DNA of 6,410 nt, taken from assembly GCA_029937655.1 (NCBI GenBank), contig JAPYPK010000077.1:1-6410 (forward strand), given 5' to 3'. The notes below the pieces were generated by a model that did not search any database, was not told where the DNA came from, and was given only the letters and a program-made list of their open reading frames with translations. This document shows, piece by piece, positions 1 through 5,540 of this stretch (its first letter is position 1; every line of letters starts with the position of its first letter). A program made the position numbers and the translations under genes. This DNA comes from Nitrospinaceae bacterium (lineage in GTDB: Bacteria > Nitrospinota > Nitrospinia > Nitrospinales > VA-1).

Positions 1-1236
1 CTTTCCGCTTTGGATGTTTTAAATGGGTTAGAAGTAGACGAGAATACTGATCCGTTTTTAAGAAGTCTTTATCATTCCATTCGAGACAAAACCACTCTCA
101 AACTTTCTGTACTTCTTCATGACATCGGTAAGGGAGTTCGTTTACCAGGCCAAAACGAAGAACTACTAGGCGCCCGTCTTGTCCCATCAATCTTGGAAAA
201 CCTGGGGTACAGTAAAGGTAGTCGTCGCGTAAATGATGTATCTTTTTTGGTCGAAAAACATTTAATGATGCATGATCTCCTCCTTCTCGACCCAGAAGAA
301 GATGATACCTATGATATGATCTGGGACCTAGTCAACCATGATATAGAGCTCCTAAAAATGCTTCTTCTCCTTACGTATTCAGATAGGGGAGGCACAAAAA
401 TGAAAATGTCACTTTCCCAAATAGAACAGTTAAAAATGTTTTATCAACACACGCTACACCACAAAAAACGACAGACTGTTCCAGGATCAGTTAAGGCAGA
501 CTTTCTTAAAATGGTTCGACTCCCTAGAGACATGCAGTCTCATCTTGAAGTTTATAATGAATTCTTCCGGTCAAGTGATGGGTTTGCCTGTGAACTCCTC
601 TTCAAGCCAGCACAATACTCAGAATTGGTTATTTGCTCAAAAGATCGCCCAAACTTGCTTTATAGTTTTTCAGCAGTCCTCGCCTTTAACAACCTTAATA
701 TTGTAGAAGCCAATATCCACACTCTACGTGACCACGTTTTTGATGTATTTAAAATCGTCAAATCCACAGGCACTCCTGTTGACTATGCTGATATTTTTAC
801 TCTTCAAAGTCAGATCAAAGATGATTTAAGGCGGGTTTGTGTTGATCAGGAGTCTCTGTCCCAGATCTTTACAAATCGTTCGTTTCCCATTTCTAATGAA
901 CTACCCAAAGGACAAGATATCAAACTCAAAGTGAAGCTAATCGGCCGGTCAATAAAAGTGGAAACACACGATCTACACGGAACATTTATGACCCTGACAG
1001 GAATTTTTTCGCAGTTTAATATGGAAGTACAACGAGCTGTCTTGGATTCGCGAGAAGGAGTAGCTTCAAATATTTTTTATGTGAGGCCAAAAGATGTCAA
1101 CTACATCACAGAAAATAAGGACCACTTTCTGAGCACTCTTAAACAGGCTCTACAGGAGTTGGTTAATTCAAAAGAAGTTCTTCTTAAAGAATCATGCACT
1201 TCAACCATTCCCGAAAAACCAAGTTTTGCTATATAG
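1..1236 (+). CDS. glnD: Bifunctional PII uridylyltransferase / uridylyl-removing enzyme GlnD, C-terminal part (5' end outside window)
   Basis: GlnD adds UMP to PII proteins when glutamine is low and removes it when glutamine is high. The frame is open from base 1, so the nucleotidyltransferase half lies upstream and the TTG at 10 is internal. About 411 codons remain. They begin with the HD (uridylyl-removing) domain: the HD pair in LLHDIGKG is at 118-123, a His in VEKHLMMH at 259-261, and an Asp in TYSDRGG at 382-384. Two ACT domains follow and should bind glutamine. The first (about 610-780) keeps the DRPNLL turn and NIVEANIHTLRD. The second (about 919-1095) is divergent and has DLHGTF where DRPGLL is usual. 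The motif after the HD pair reads NEELLGA where I recall DHSxxGA in typical GlnD, so one expected His is Glu (codon 157-159). Order and spacing of domains fit GlnD well. A TPR gene follows 13 nt after the stop. Confidence 0.9.
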   Translation, partial: LSALDVLNGLEVDENTDPFLRSLYHSIRDKTTLKLSVLLHDIGKGVRLPGQNEELLGARLVPSILENLGYSKGSRRVNDVSFLVEKHLMMHDLLLLDPEEDDTYDMIWDLVNHDIELLKMLLLLTYSDRGGTKMKMSLSQIEQLKMFYQHTLHHKKRQTVPGSVKADFLKMVRLPRDMQSHLEVYNEFFRSSDGFACELLFKPAQYSELVICSKDRPNLLYSFSAVLAFNNLNIVEANIHTLRDHVFDVFKIVKSTGTPVDYADIFTLQSQIKDDLRRVCVDQESLSQIFTNRSFPISNELPKGQDIKLKVKLIGRSIKVETHDLHGTFMTLTGIFSQFNMEVQRAVLDSREGVASNIFYVRPKDVNYITENKDHFLSTLKQALQELVNSKEVLLKESCTSTIPEKPSFAI

Positions 1237-1249
1237 GTTGGACCTAGCC

Positions 1250-1954
1250 ATGTTTTTCTTGCGATTATTATCTTTTTTATTTTTCTTTAATACCTTAATG
1301 GCAACTGATGCCCTTGCAATAAGTCCCGAAGAGTTATTTAAAAAAGCGCAGACCTTGGAAGGTGATGGTTTTTTGGAAGAAGCTACAAAATCATGGGAAA
1401 AACTCAGCGCGGTAGAAAACAATCTCAATTTTGTTACTTATGCTCAGTTGAAACTTGGCACCACCTATCTAAAACTTGAACAATTCCAAAAATCAATTGA
1501 CATATTAAAGATAACCACAATGTCACACCCAGATAATTTTGATGCTCACTTTAGTCTTGCTAACTCTTTAAGTGCATTTAAACTTTTTCCTAAAGCCATC
1601 AAGTCCTATCAAAAAACCATCACCCTAAGACCAAGGGAGGGGTTGACCTATGTGGGACTTGGATTATCTCTATTTGGGGATGGTGACTCAAAAAACGCGA
1701 TCAAAATGCTTTTGGAAGCCAATAAATTATTTAAGGAAAAGAAAAATATCTCTTGGTACCGGGACACTCGAGTCATGGTCGCACAAATAAAACACTTTGC
1801 AAAGTTTCCCCCTCATTTTTCAAACCTGTGGGTTGCTAACAACCTAAAACTTATTCACGACACCTACGAAAAGGCTGTGTTTAACTCTAAATATTACCTC
1901 TCCTCAATTCCCATGCATGAAAAAAATAACTTTCCTGTTAAAAAAAGCAATTAA
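1250..1954 (+). CDS. Exported TPR-repeat protein of unknown function
   Basis: I chose the ATG at 1250 (234 aa) over in-frame TTG codons at 1226 and 1238. TTG 1226 lies inside glnD, and the ATG puts a hydrophobic stretch at the very N-terminus. Residues 1-23 look like a Sec signal peptide (FFLRLLSFLFFF core, likely cleavage after ALA at 21-23), although the n-region has little charge. The mature part holds tandem TPR-like helical pairs at about 26-59, 63-97, 98-131 and 132-165, with the usual Gly/Ala/Tyr/Pro spacing (for example KAIKSYQKTITLRP). The C-terminal 65 residues match no domain I recognise. TPR arrays bind proteins, so a periplasmic scaffold or assembly role is an inference only. There is no good Shine-Dalgarno, and the 13-nt gap suggests expression with glnD. 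The ORF ends in an A-rich stretch and overlaps a small +1-frame ORF. Confidence 0.75.
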   Translation: MFFLRLLSFLFFFNTLMATDALAISPEELFKKAQTLEGDGFLEEATKSWEKLSAVENNLNFVTYAQLKLGTTYLKLEQFQKSIDILKITTMSHPDNFDAHFSLANSLSAFKLFPKAIKSYQKTITLRPREGLTYVGLGLSLFGDGDSKNAIKMLLEANKLFKEKKNISWYRDTRVMVAQIKHFAKFPPHFSNLWVANNLKLIHDTYEKAVFNSKYYLSSIPMHEKNNFPVKKSN

Positions 1955-2042
1955 AATTTTCCGCAATTCCCTCGATCGCCGGCAACAACTTCCTTACTTT
2001 TATGACCCATTAGTTCAAAACTCCCTCAAAAAAATTCATTAA
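1917..2042 (+). CDS. Possible small basic protein (41 aa) overlapping the end of the TPR gene
   Basis: An ATG at 1917 opens a 41-codon frame that ends at TAA 2040-2042. It is +1 relative to the TPR gene and overlaps it by 38 nt. The peptide starts MKKITFLLKKAIKIF, which is basic and amphipathic, and continues with NSLDRRQQLPYFYDP, which has a protein-like composition. No Shine-Dalgarno is visible upstream, so translation would need coupling to the TPR gene. Alternatively this is the real end of the TPR protein, reached by a +1 shift (or a sequencing indel) in the A-runs at 1921-1926 or 1941-1946. I do not recognise the peptide. In AT-rich DNA an ORF this short can occur by chance. Confidence 0.25.
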   Translation: MKKITFLLKKAIKIFRNSLDRRQQLPYFYDPLVQNSLKKIH

Positions 2043-2048
2043 AGGTTT

Positions 2049-2077
2049 TTAACCTAAAGTTAATCACTTATTAATAT
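2049..2077 (+). promoter_or_regulatory. Candidate promoter for the 2084-2218 transcript
   Basis: TTAACC at 2049-2054 (4/6 to TTGACA) and TAATAT at 2072-2077 (4/6 to TATAAT) are separated by exactly 17 nt, in an AT-rich stretch after the last ORF. Transcription would start near 2084. The region is AT-rich, so chance matches are likely. Confidence 0.35.
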
Positions 2078-2132
2078 TTTTCTAGTACAGTTGTGAACAG
2101 GAGTTTCTCCTCCTTTGTCTAAGGAGAATGTG

Positions 2133-2171
2133 GTGTGTGCCATTTTCTTCTTTTACACCTCCTCTTGTTAG
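2133..2171 (+). CDS. Possible 12-residue leader peptide (MCAIFFFYTSSC)
   Basis: AAGGAG at 2121-2126 lies 6 nt upstream of a GTG that opens a 12-codon frame. Its TAG (2169-2171) directly abuts the terminator stem starting at 2172. Three Phe codons and a Tyr codon are consecutive, which recalls attenuation leaders of aromatic amino acid genes. A ribosome ending here would cover the base of the terminator. However, no aromatic pathway gene follows; the next gene is orn, over 300 nt away. The ATG at 2128 in another frame is too close to the AAGGAG to use it. The Phe codons may simply reflect a pyrimidine-rich tract. Confidence 0.2.
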   Translation: MCAIFFFYTSSC

Positions 2172-2218
2172 TAGGGGAACGGGACCTCTTTCAGAGTGAA
2201 CCGTTCCCCTATTTTTTT
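2172..2218 (+). terminator. Strong Rho-independent terminator
   Basis: An 11-bp perfect stem pairs TAGGGGAACGG (2172-2182) with CCGTTCCCCTA (2201-2211), and seven T follow at 2212-2218. Inside the loop, CTCT 2186-2189 and AGAG 2193-2196 can form a second small stem. On the opposite strand the stem is not followed by a T-run, so it acts for the + strand. It ends either the candidate small RNA or the glnD-TPR transcript. Confidence 0.9.
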
Positions 2219-2283
2219 ACCTCACGCCCTAAAAAAAGATGATTCGAAACCAGAGCAATTGTTTATGTTTTATAGTAAACCGG

Positions 2284-2312
2284 CTTGGATTTACCAAGTG
2301 CCAACCATCCAA
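2284..2312. repeat. Two mutually exclusive small inverted repeats
   Basis: CTTGG 2284-2288 can pair with CCAAG 2294-2298 around an ATTTA loop. Alternatively TTGGAT 2285-2290 can pair with ATCCAA 2307-2312. Only one can form at a time. Confidence 0.35.
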
Positions 2313-2344
2313 AATAATACATATAAAAGGAATAGTTTTCGTGG

Positions 2345-2372
2345 AATGGAATTCCTTTAACTAGATTCCATT
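2345..2372. repeat. Inverted repeat, 8-bp stem with 12-nt loop
   Basis: AATGGAAT (2345-2352) is perfectly complementary to ATTCCATT (2365-2372). G-T pairs could extend the base. The left arm also overlaps the palindrome GGAATTCC at 2348-2355. Four T follow directly (2371-2374), but the stem is too AT-rich for a convincing terminator. It could be an operator or an RNA hairpin. Confidence 0.4.
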
Positions 2373-2373
2373 T

Positions 2374-2389
2374 TCACTCGCTCGGGTGA
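2374..2389. repeat. Small hairpin directly after the 2345-2372 inverted repeat
   Basis: TCACTC 2374-2379 pairs with GGGTGA 2384-2389 (one G-U pair) around a GCTC tetraloop. It begins two bases after the preceding inverted repeat, so the two would stack as neighbouring stems in RNA. Confidence 0.35.
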
Positions 2390-2392
2390 TAA

Positions 2393-2455
2393 TTGAATTT
2401 GTTACTTTACTAAATCTATGTTTAAGTTGAAATTAATCAAAATTTTTCATACTCT
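2393..2455 (+). promoter_or_regulatory. Two tandem candidate promoters for orn
   Basis: The first pair is TTGAAT 2393-2398 and TATGTT 2417-2422, 18 nt apart. The second is TTGAAA 2427-2432 (5/6) and TACTCT 2450-2455 (weak, 3/6), 17 nt apart. The second would start transcription near 2462 and give a 5' UTR of about 74 nt. Both are weak matches in AT-rich DNA. Confidence 0.35.
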
Positions 2456-2494
2456 AGGATACTTGTTTAATGAATACGTAATATCTAATTGGGA

Positions 2495-2511
2495 ATGATG
2501 TTTTACATCAT
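2495..2511 (+). promoter_or_regulatory. Hairpin in the orn 5' untranslated region
   Basis: ATGATG 2495-2500 and CATCAT 2506-2511 form a perfect 6-bp stem with loop TTTTA. It ends 16 nt before the orn ribosome binding site (GGAG, 2528-2531). It could influence mRNA stability or translation. It is AT-rich and no clear terminator. Confidence 0.35.
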
Positions 2512-2535
2512 CATGTTTTTAACTTCCGGAGACTT

Positions 2536-3132
2536 ATGAAAAAACAATCTGCGCTTAATTTGGTCTGGATCGACCTTGAAATGACAGGACTAGACCCTGA
2601 GCTAGAAGTAATTATAGAGATTGCTACTTTAGTGACCGATTATGATTTAAATATATTAGCCGAAGGGCCTTGTTTAGCTATCCATCAAAGTGATGCAATT
2701 CTTGGCCGCATGGATGCTTGGAATCAGAAACATCATAATGCCTCTGGGCTGGTAGAACGCGTACGAAAATCAAAAATTACTCATGATGAGGCCTCGCGAC
2801 AAACTCTGGAATTTATTCAGCAATATTGCCCAGAAAACACTTCCCCCCTTTGCGGAAATTCAATTGCGCAAGACCGCAAATTCCTTGATAAGTATATGAA
2901 AAAACTTCATAGCTATTTGCATTACCGAAGTGTTGATGTAACGTCAGTTAAGGAATTAGTTAGACGTTGGTACCCGGATGGGCCCAAACTTCCCAGAAAA
3001 AGTGAAAGTCACATGGCATTGACCGATATAAGGGAGTCGCTAAATGAACTCATATTTTACCGCAAAGAATATTTTGTCCCTAGTGGTTTAACCACCCCAA
3101 CAGAGCCTTTAACTCAGCAAAAAACACCATGA
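2536..3132 (+). CDS. orn: Oligoribonuclease, DEDDh 3'-5' exonuclease
   Basis: Orn degrades 2-5 nt RNA fragments, above all dinucleotides, to mononucleotides in the cytoplasm; it also clears pGpG from c-di-GMP breakdown. The 198-aa product has all five DEDDh residues: D13 and E15 in WIDLEMTGLD, D113 in SIAQDRKF, and H159 and D164 in SHMALTDIRES. Each lies one residue beyond its E. coli position. Other family marks are GRMDAWNQKHH (57-67) and HYRSVDV around Y130, then KELVRRWYPDG. The start is supported by GGAG at 2528-2531, 4 nt upstream. About 17 C-terminal residues (VPSGLTTPTEPLTQQKTP region) extend past the usual ~181-aa end and look disordered. The stop overlaps the start of the next gene as ATGA. 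Confidence 0.96.
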   Translation: MKKQSALNLVWIDLEMTGLDPELEVIIEIATLVTDYDLNILAEGPCLAIHQSDAILGRMDAWNQKHHNASGLVERVRKSKITHDEASRQTLEFIQQYCPENTSPLCGNSIAQDRKFLDKYMKKLHSYLHYRSVDVTSVKELVRRWYPDGPKLPRKSESHMALTDIRESLNELIFYRKEYFVPSGLTTPTEPLTQQKTP

Positions 3133-3398
3133 GCAAAGGAAGTATTATCACCTTATCGTTTCTAGTGTTCATTGGATATCTGTCCTTTACCATGATATGG
3201 TCTGGCAGCAAGTTTCAATGTGAAGTTTGTGTTGAGTACAATGGGGTAAGGTCATGCCAAGAGGTAGAGGGTATGGCTAAGCAAGATACTATAACGACGG
3301 GCATGAGCACCGCTTGTGCTGCTGTAACTAACGGAAGAACAGAATCCATAGACTGTTCAATGACTCAACCTGTCAAAGTTCAGTGTAAAGATATTTAA
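3129..3398 (+). CDS. Small six-cysteine membrane-anchored or exported protein of unknown function
   Basis: This 89-aa protein has one hydrophobic segment at about residues 6-24 (IITLSFLVFIGYLSFTMIW) after MSKGS. It is either an uncleaved N-terminal anchor or a signal peptide. The remainder is polar and carries six cysteines: C31 and C34 (CEVC), C43, C63, C76 and C86. The even number and exported location suit three disulfides. The core pattern CxVCVEYNGxxxC...ACAxxTNGxTExIxC looks like a conserved small domain rather than random sequence. I vaguely recall similar uncharacterised proteins but can name no family. CxxC could also bind a metal. ATG 3129-3131 overlaps the orn stop as ATGA, so it is probably translationally coupled. 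The link to orn may be only genomic. It ends 43 nt from the convergent purC end. Confidence 0.75.
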   Translation: MSKGSIITLSFLVFIGYLSFTMIWSGSKFQCEVCVEYNGVRSCQEVEGMAKQDTITTGMSTACAAVTNGRTESIDCSMTQPVKVQCKDI

Positions 3399-3441
3399 TA
3401 AACATCAGCAACTTCATCGGCGCTTTGCCTTCTGAAGGTTT

Positions 3442-4161
3442 TCACTCCTTGTTTGAACAGACAAGGTTATAAACTTCGCGATACTTTTCTTCGACACTTC
3501 CCATACTAAAGCGGAAACGATCTTTGTCCATCTTTTCACCGGTCTCTGAATGCCACAGACGGCATCCATCAGGACTGATTTCGTCTCCTAAAAGAATCTC
3601 TCCTTTATGCCTCCCAAACTCAAGCTTAAAATCCACCAGCCTGATCTTCCTTTCCTTAAAAAATTCCACCATCAAATCATTTATGCTATATCCAAATTTT
3701 CTCAGCGTATCAAGTTCTTCCTGGTTCGCCCATCCAAAAATAACTGCATGACAATCATTGATTAAAGGGTCGTGCAGGTCATCGTTTTTATAAAAAAACT
3801 CAAGAATCGGGGGATTAAATTGCTTTCCTTCTTCAATCCCTAAACGTTTACACAAACTTCCCGCGGCTACGTTACGGAGAACCACCTCCACTGGAATGAT
3901 ATCTAGTCTCTTAACAAGGGTTTCTCTATCATTAAGTTGCTCTACAAAGTGTGTCTTGACTCCCTTCTGCTCCAAGTATTGGTATATACAATTCGACACT
4001 TCATTATTGATGATTCCCTTATCAACAATGGTTCCCTTTTTAATACCATCAAAAGCACTAGCATCGTCTTTAAAATACTGAATCATCAAACTGGGGTCTT
4101 CCGTGGCATAGAGTATCTTAGCCTTCCCCTCATAAACCTTTTCGAGTCGTTTTATTGTCAT
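3442..4161 (-). CDS. purC: Phosphoribosylaminoimidazole-succinocarboxamide (SAICAR) synthase
   Basis: PurC condenses CAIR with aspartate using ATP to make SAICAR in de novo purine synthesis. The 239-aa length is that of the short single-domain bacterial form. Motifs in order are VYEGKAK (9-15, nucleotide-binding start), VEVVLRNVAAGS (91-102, SAICAR synthase signature 1), LVDFKLEFG (175-183, signature 2) and GDEISPDGCRLW (192-203). The start ATG at 4161-4159 overlaps the purB stop as ATGA. Upstream is an A/T-rich tail of purB without a Shine-Dalgarno, so translation must depend on ribosomes ending purB. PurB uses the PurC product, so the pair encodes consecutive steps. No further pur gene follows; the unit converges with orn and its partner. 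No clear terminator is seen in the 43-nt gap. Confidence 0.97.
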   Translation of the reverse strand: MTIKRLEKVYEGKAKILYATEDPSLMIQYFKDDASAFDGIKKGTIVDKGIINNEVSNCIYQYLEQKGVKTHFVEQLNDRETLVKRLDIIPVEVVLRNVAAGSLCKRLGIEEGKQFNPPILEFFYKNDDLHDPLINDCHAVIFGWANQEELDTLRKFGYSINDLMVEFFKERKIRLVDFKLEFGRHKGEILLGDEISPDGCRLWHSETGEKMDKDRFRFSMGSVEEKYREVYNLVCSNKE

Positions 4162-5459
4162 TTTTTATTTTTAAAAACCCTTTTAAAAATTTTATCTATA
4201 TTTTTCAACTGGTCTTTCATGTTACATACCTTGTCCAACTCTCTTCCTGAAAGATATTTTTTAACCTGACCATCTTTCTTTAAAAGAGATATAAAAGCAC
4301 CTTTGCCATCCCAAGCTTTCATGGCATTCCTCTGAACGAGACTATATGCATCCTCCCGAGATAAACCCTTGCGAACCAAAGCAAGCAAGACGGACTGGGA
4401 ATAATAAAGCCCGCCCGTAATTTCCATGTTTTTTTTCATACTCTTTGGATAAACGACTATCTTTTTCACTAACCCGGTCATTTTTCTCAACATATAGTGT
4501 AAAAGAATTGTGCTATCAGGACCTATCACGCGCTCCACAGAAGAATGACTAATATCTCTCTCATGCCATAAGGCAACATTCTCCATCGATGCGATTGAGT
4601 TAGCTCGAACCACTCGCGCCAAACCACACATTTGCTCAGAAATTATTGGATTTCGTTTATGCGGCATTGCAGAAGACCCTTTTTGCCCCTTAGAGAAAAA
4701 TTCCTCTGCCTCTAACACCTCTGTTCGTTGCAGGTGCCTTACCTCCGTAGCAAACTTGTCGATTGATCCTGCAATAATTGCAAGAGTCGTAAAAAATTCC
4801 GCGTGCCTATCCCGTTGTATTATTTGAGTAGAAACAGGAGCTGGTTTTAGTCCCAATTTCTTGCACACGTATTCTTCAACTGTCGGATCAATATTCGAAA
4901 AAGTCCCCACTGCACCTGAGATTTGACCGTATGCTATCTGTTCCTTTGCTCGTTTCAATCTCTCTATGTTCCGACAGGTCTCCTCATACCATACCGCGAG
5001 CTTTAACCCAAAAGTCAAAGGCTCTGCATGAATCCCATGCGATCGACCAATAACAGGCAAATCTTTATGGAGATAAGCTTGCTCCTTTACCGCATCTCGA
5101 AAAAGCTCTAGTTCCCTGAGTATTAACTTTGCCGAATCCCTCAATTGAACGGCAAGTGTTGTATCGAGAATGTCCGAGGAGGTAAGCCCTAGGTGCATAT
5201 AGCGATTAGCTTCTCCCACATTTTCTGAAACACACGTTAGAAAAGCAATGACATCATGTTTTACTTCTTTTTCAATTTCATCAATTCGTTTAATATCAAA
5301 TTTAGCCTTCTTTTTAATCTCGGCCACTGCTGACGCTGGAATTTCACGCCTTTTTGCTAAGGCCTCACACACCAAAATTTCAATCTTGAGCCAGATGTTA
5401 AATTTGTTCTCTGGTTCCCAGATTTTGGCTAATTCGGGAAGGGAATATCTAGGTATCAA
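4158..5459 (-). CDS. purB: Adenylosuccinate lyase
   Basis: PurB cleaves fumarate from SAICAR to give AICAR and from adenylosuccinate to give AMP. The 433-aa product matches the short bacterial type. Motifs in order: MIPRYSLPELAKIW N-terminus; KHDV with catalytic H68; GLTSSDI (91-97); GRSHGIHAEP with H141, the general acid position in the B. subtilis enzyme; and the fumarase-superfamily signature GSSAMPHKRNP (261-271) with the mobile-loop serine S262. The start is TTG at 5459-5457. It is supported by AGGAG 6 nt upstream and by the family N-terminus MIPRYS, which begins exactly there. It is first in a two-gene unit with purC, and a promoter candidate lies at 5540-5512. The last 25 residues are very lysine-rich, and their codons give an AT-rich lead-in to purC. 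Confidence 0.97.
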   Translation of the reverse strand: MIPRYSLPELAKIWEPENKFNIWLKIEILVCEALAKRREIPASAVAEIKKKAKFDIKRIDEIEKEVKHDVIAFLTCVSENVGEANRYMHLGLTSSDILDTTLAVQLRDSAKLILRELELFRDAVKEQAYLHKDLPVIGRSHGIHAEPLTFGLKLAVWYEETCRNIERLKRAKEQIAYGQISGAVGTFSNIDPTVEEYVCKKLGLKPAPVSTQIIQRDRHAEFFTTLAIIAGSIDKFATEVRHLQRTEVLEAEEFFSKGQKGSSAMPHKRNPIISEQMCGLARVVRANSIASMENVALWHERDISHSSVERVIGPDSTILLHYMLRKMTGLVKKIVVYPKSMKKNMEITGGLYYSQSVLLALVRKGLSREDAYSLVQRNAMKAWDGKGAFISLLKKDGQVKKYLSGRELDKVCNMKDQLKNIDKIFKRVFKNKK

Positions 5460-5465
5460 GGGAAA

Positions 5466-5470
5466 CTCCT
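5466..5470 (-). promoter_or_regulatory. Ribosome binding site that fixes the purB TTG start
   Basis: On the minus strand AGGAG lies 6 nt before TTG 5459-5457. No ATG with a comparable site is nearby. Together with the MIPRYS family N-terminus, this settles the rare start codon. Confidence 0.8.
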
Positions 5471-5504
5471 ATTTTTTAACTTTGATTAGGTTTGAGTTGA
5501 ATGG

Positions 5505-5512
5505 TCAGCTGA
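5505..5512. promoter_or_regulatory. Perfect 8-bp palindrome in the purB leader
   Basis: TCAGCTGA sits at the predicted purB transcription start. It is flanked by the half-similar direct copies TTGAATGG and TTGAACC. It could be a regulator site, but it does not match the E. coli PurR box as I know it. Short palindromes also occur by chance. Confidence 0.25.
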
Positions 5513-5540
5513 TTGAACCTAAAATGATGGCGTTGGTCAA
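5512..5540 (-). promoter_or_regulatory. Candidate purB-purC promoter
   Basis: Read on the minus strand, TTGACC (5540-5535, 5/6 to consensus) and TTCAAT (5517-5512, 4/6) are 17 nt apart. The predicted start near 5505 leaves a leader of about 46 nt before the purB start. This is the best sigma-70-like match in the divergent intergenic region. Confidence 0.5.

Larger units (their letters stand above)
2084..2218 (+). ncRNA. Candidate small RNA or terminated leader RNA, about 135 nt
   Basis: This segment runs from the inferred start near 2084 to the T-run of a strong terminator, and no gene follows for over 300 nt. It shows competing pairings: AGGAG 2099-2103 with CTCCT 2107-2111 (3-nt loop); TTCTCCT 2105-2111 with AGGAGAA 2122-2128; and AGGAG 2122-2126 with CTCCT 2159-2163. 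A fourth pairing, GGTGT 2133-2137 with ACACC 2155-2159, overlaps the third. The first two share CTCCT 2107-2111 and cannot both form, and the second and third share 2122-2126. Two CCTCC runs (2109-2113 and 2158-2162) resemble anti-Shine-Dalgarno sequence, as in small RNAs that block ribosome binding sites. It does not resemble 6S RNA, SRP RNA, RNase P RNA or tmRNA as I know them. It could instead be the 3' UTR of the glnD-TPR transcript. Confidence 0.4.
2219..2535. other. Intergenic region of 317 nt upstream of orn, with small hairpins and no convincing gene
   Basis: No ORF with a credible start exists on either strand, and no tRNA or known RNA motif is seen. The stretch is AT-rich, with a series of small inverted repeats (listed separately) and two promoter-like pairs nearer to orn. 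It may be a long orn promoter/leader region, a second RNA, or decayed sequence. Confidence 0.5.

Noticed and set aside
1201..1428. Minus-strand 75-codon ORF across the glnD-TPR junction
   Set aside because: It is antisense to both genes and low in complexity (lysine/asparagine-rich from T-rich signal peptide codons).
1938..1954. AAAAAAG as a programmed -1 frameshift site in the TPR gene
   Set aside because: The TPR stop follows only a few codons later, the -1 frame adds about 23 residues of no recognisable type, and no stimulating structure is seen close downstream. I kept only the small-ORF finding.
2060..2143. A 27-codon minus-strand ORF (starts MAHTTFSLDKGGE) with AGGAGG upstream
   Set aside because: The AGGAGG is 14 nt from the ATG, too far for normal use. 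The ORF lies opposite the candidate RNA, and its G-rich site is the complement of the CCTCC runs. Nothing else supports it.
2240..2260. ATTCGAAACC resembling a tRNA T-loop
   Set aside because: No acceptor stem, D-arm or anticodon arm can be fitted around it on either strand.
3428..3442. CCTTCTGAAGG hairpin followed by TTTT between the convergent ends
   Set aside because: The stem is only 4 bp with a 3-nt loop and four T, too weak to call a terminator in either direction.
3524..4269. Several plus-strand ORFs opposite purC and the purB end
   Set aside because: They are antisense shadows of purC and purB, whose motifs are intact throughout.
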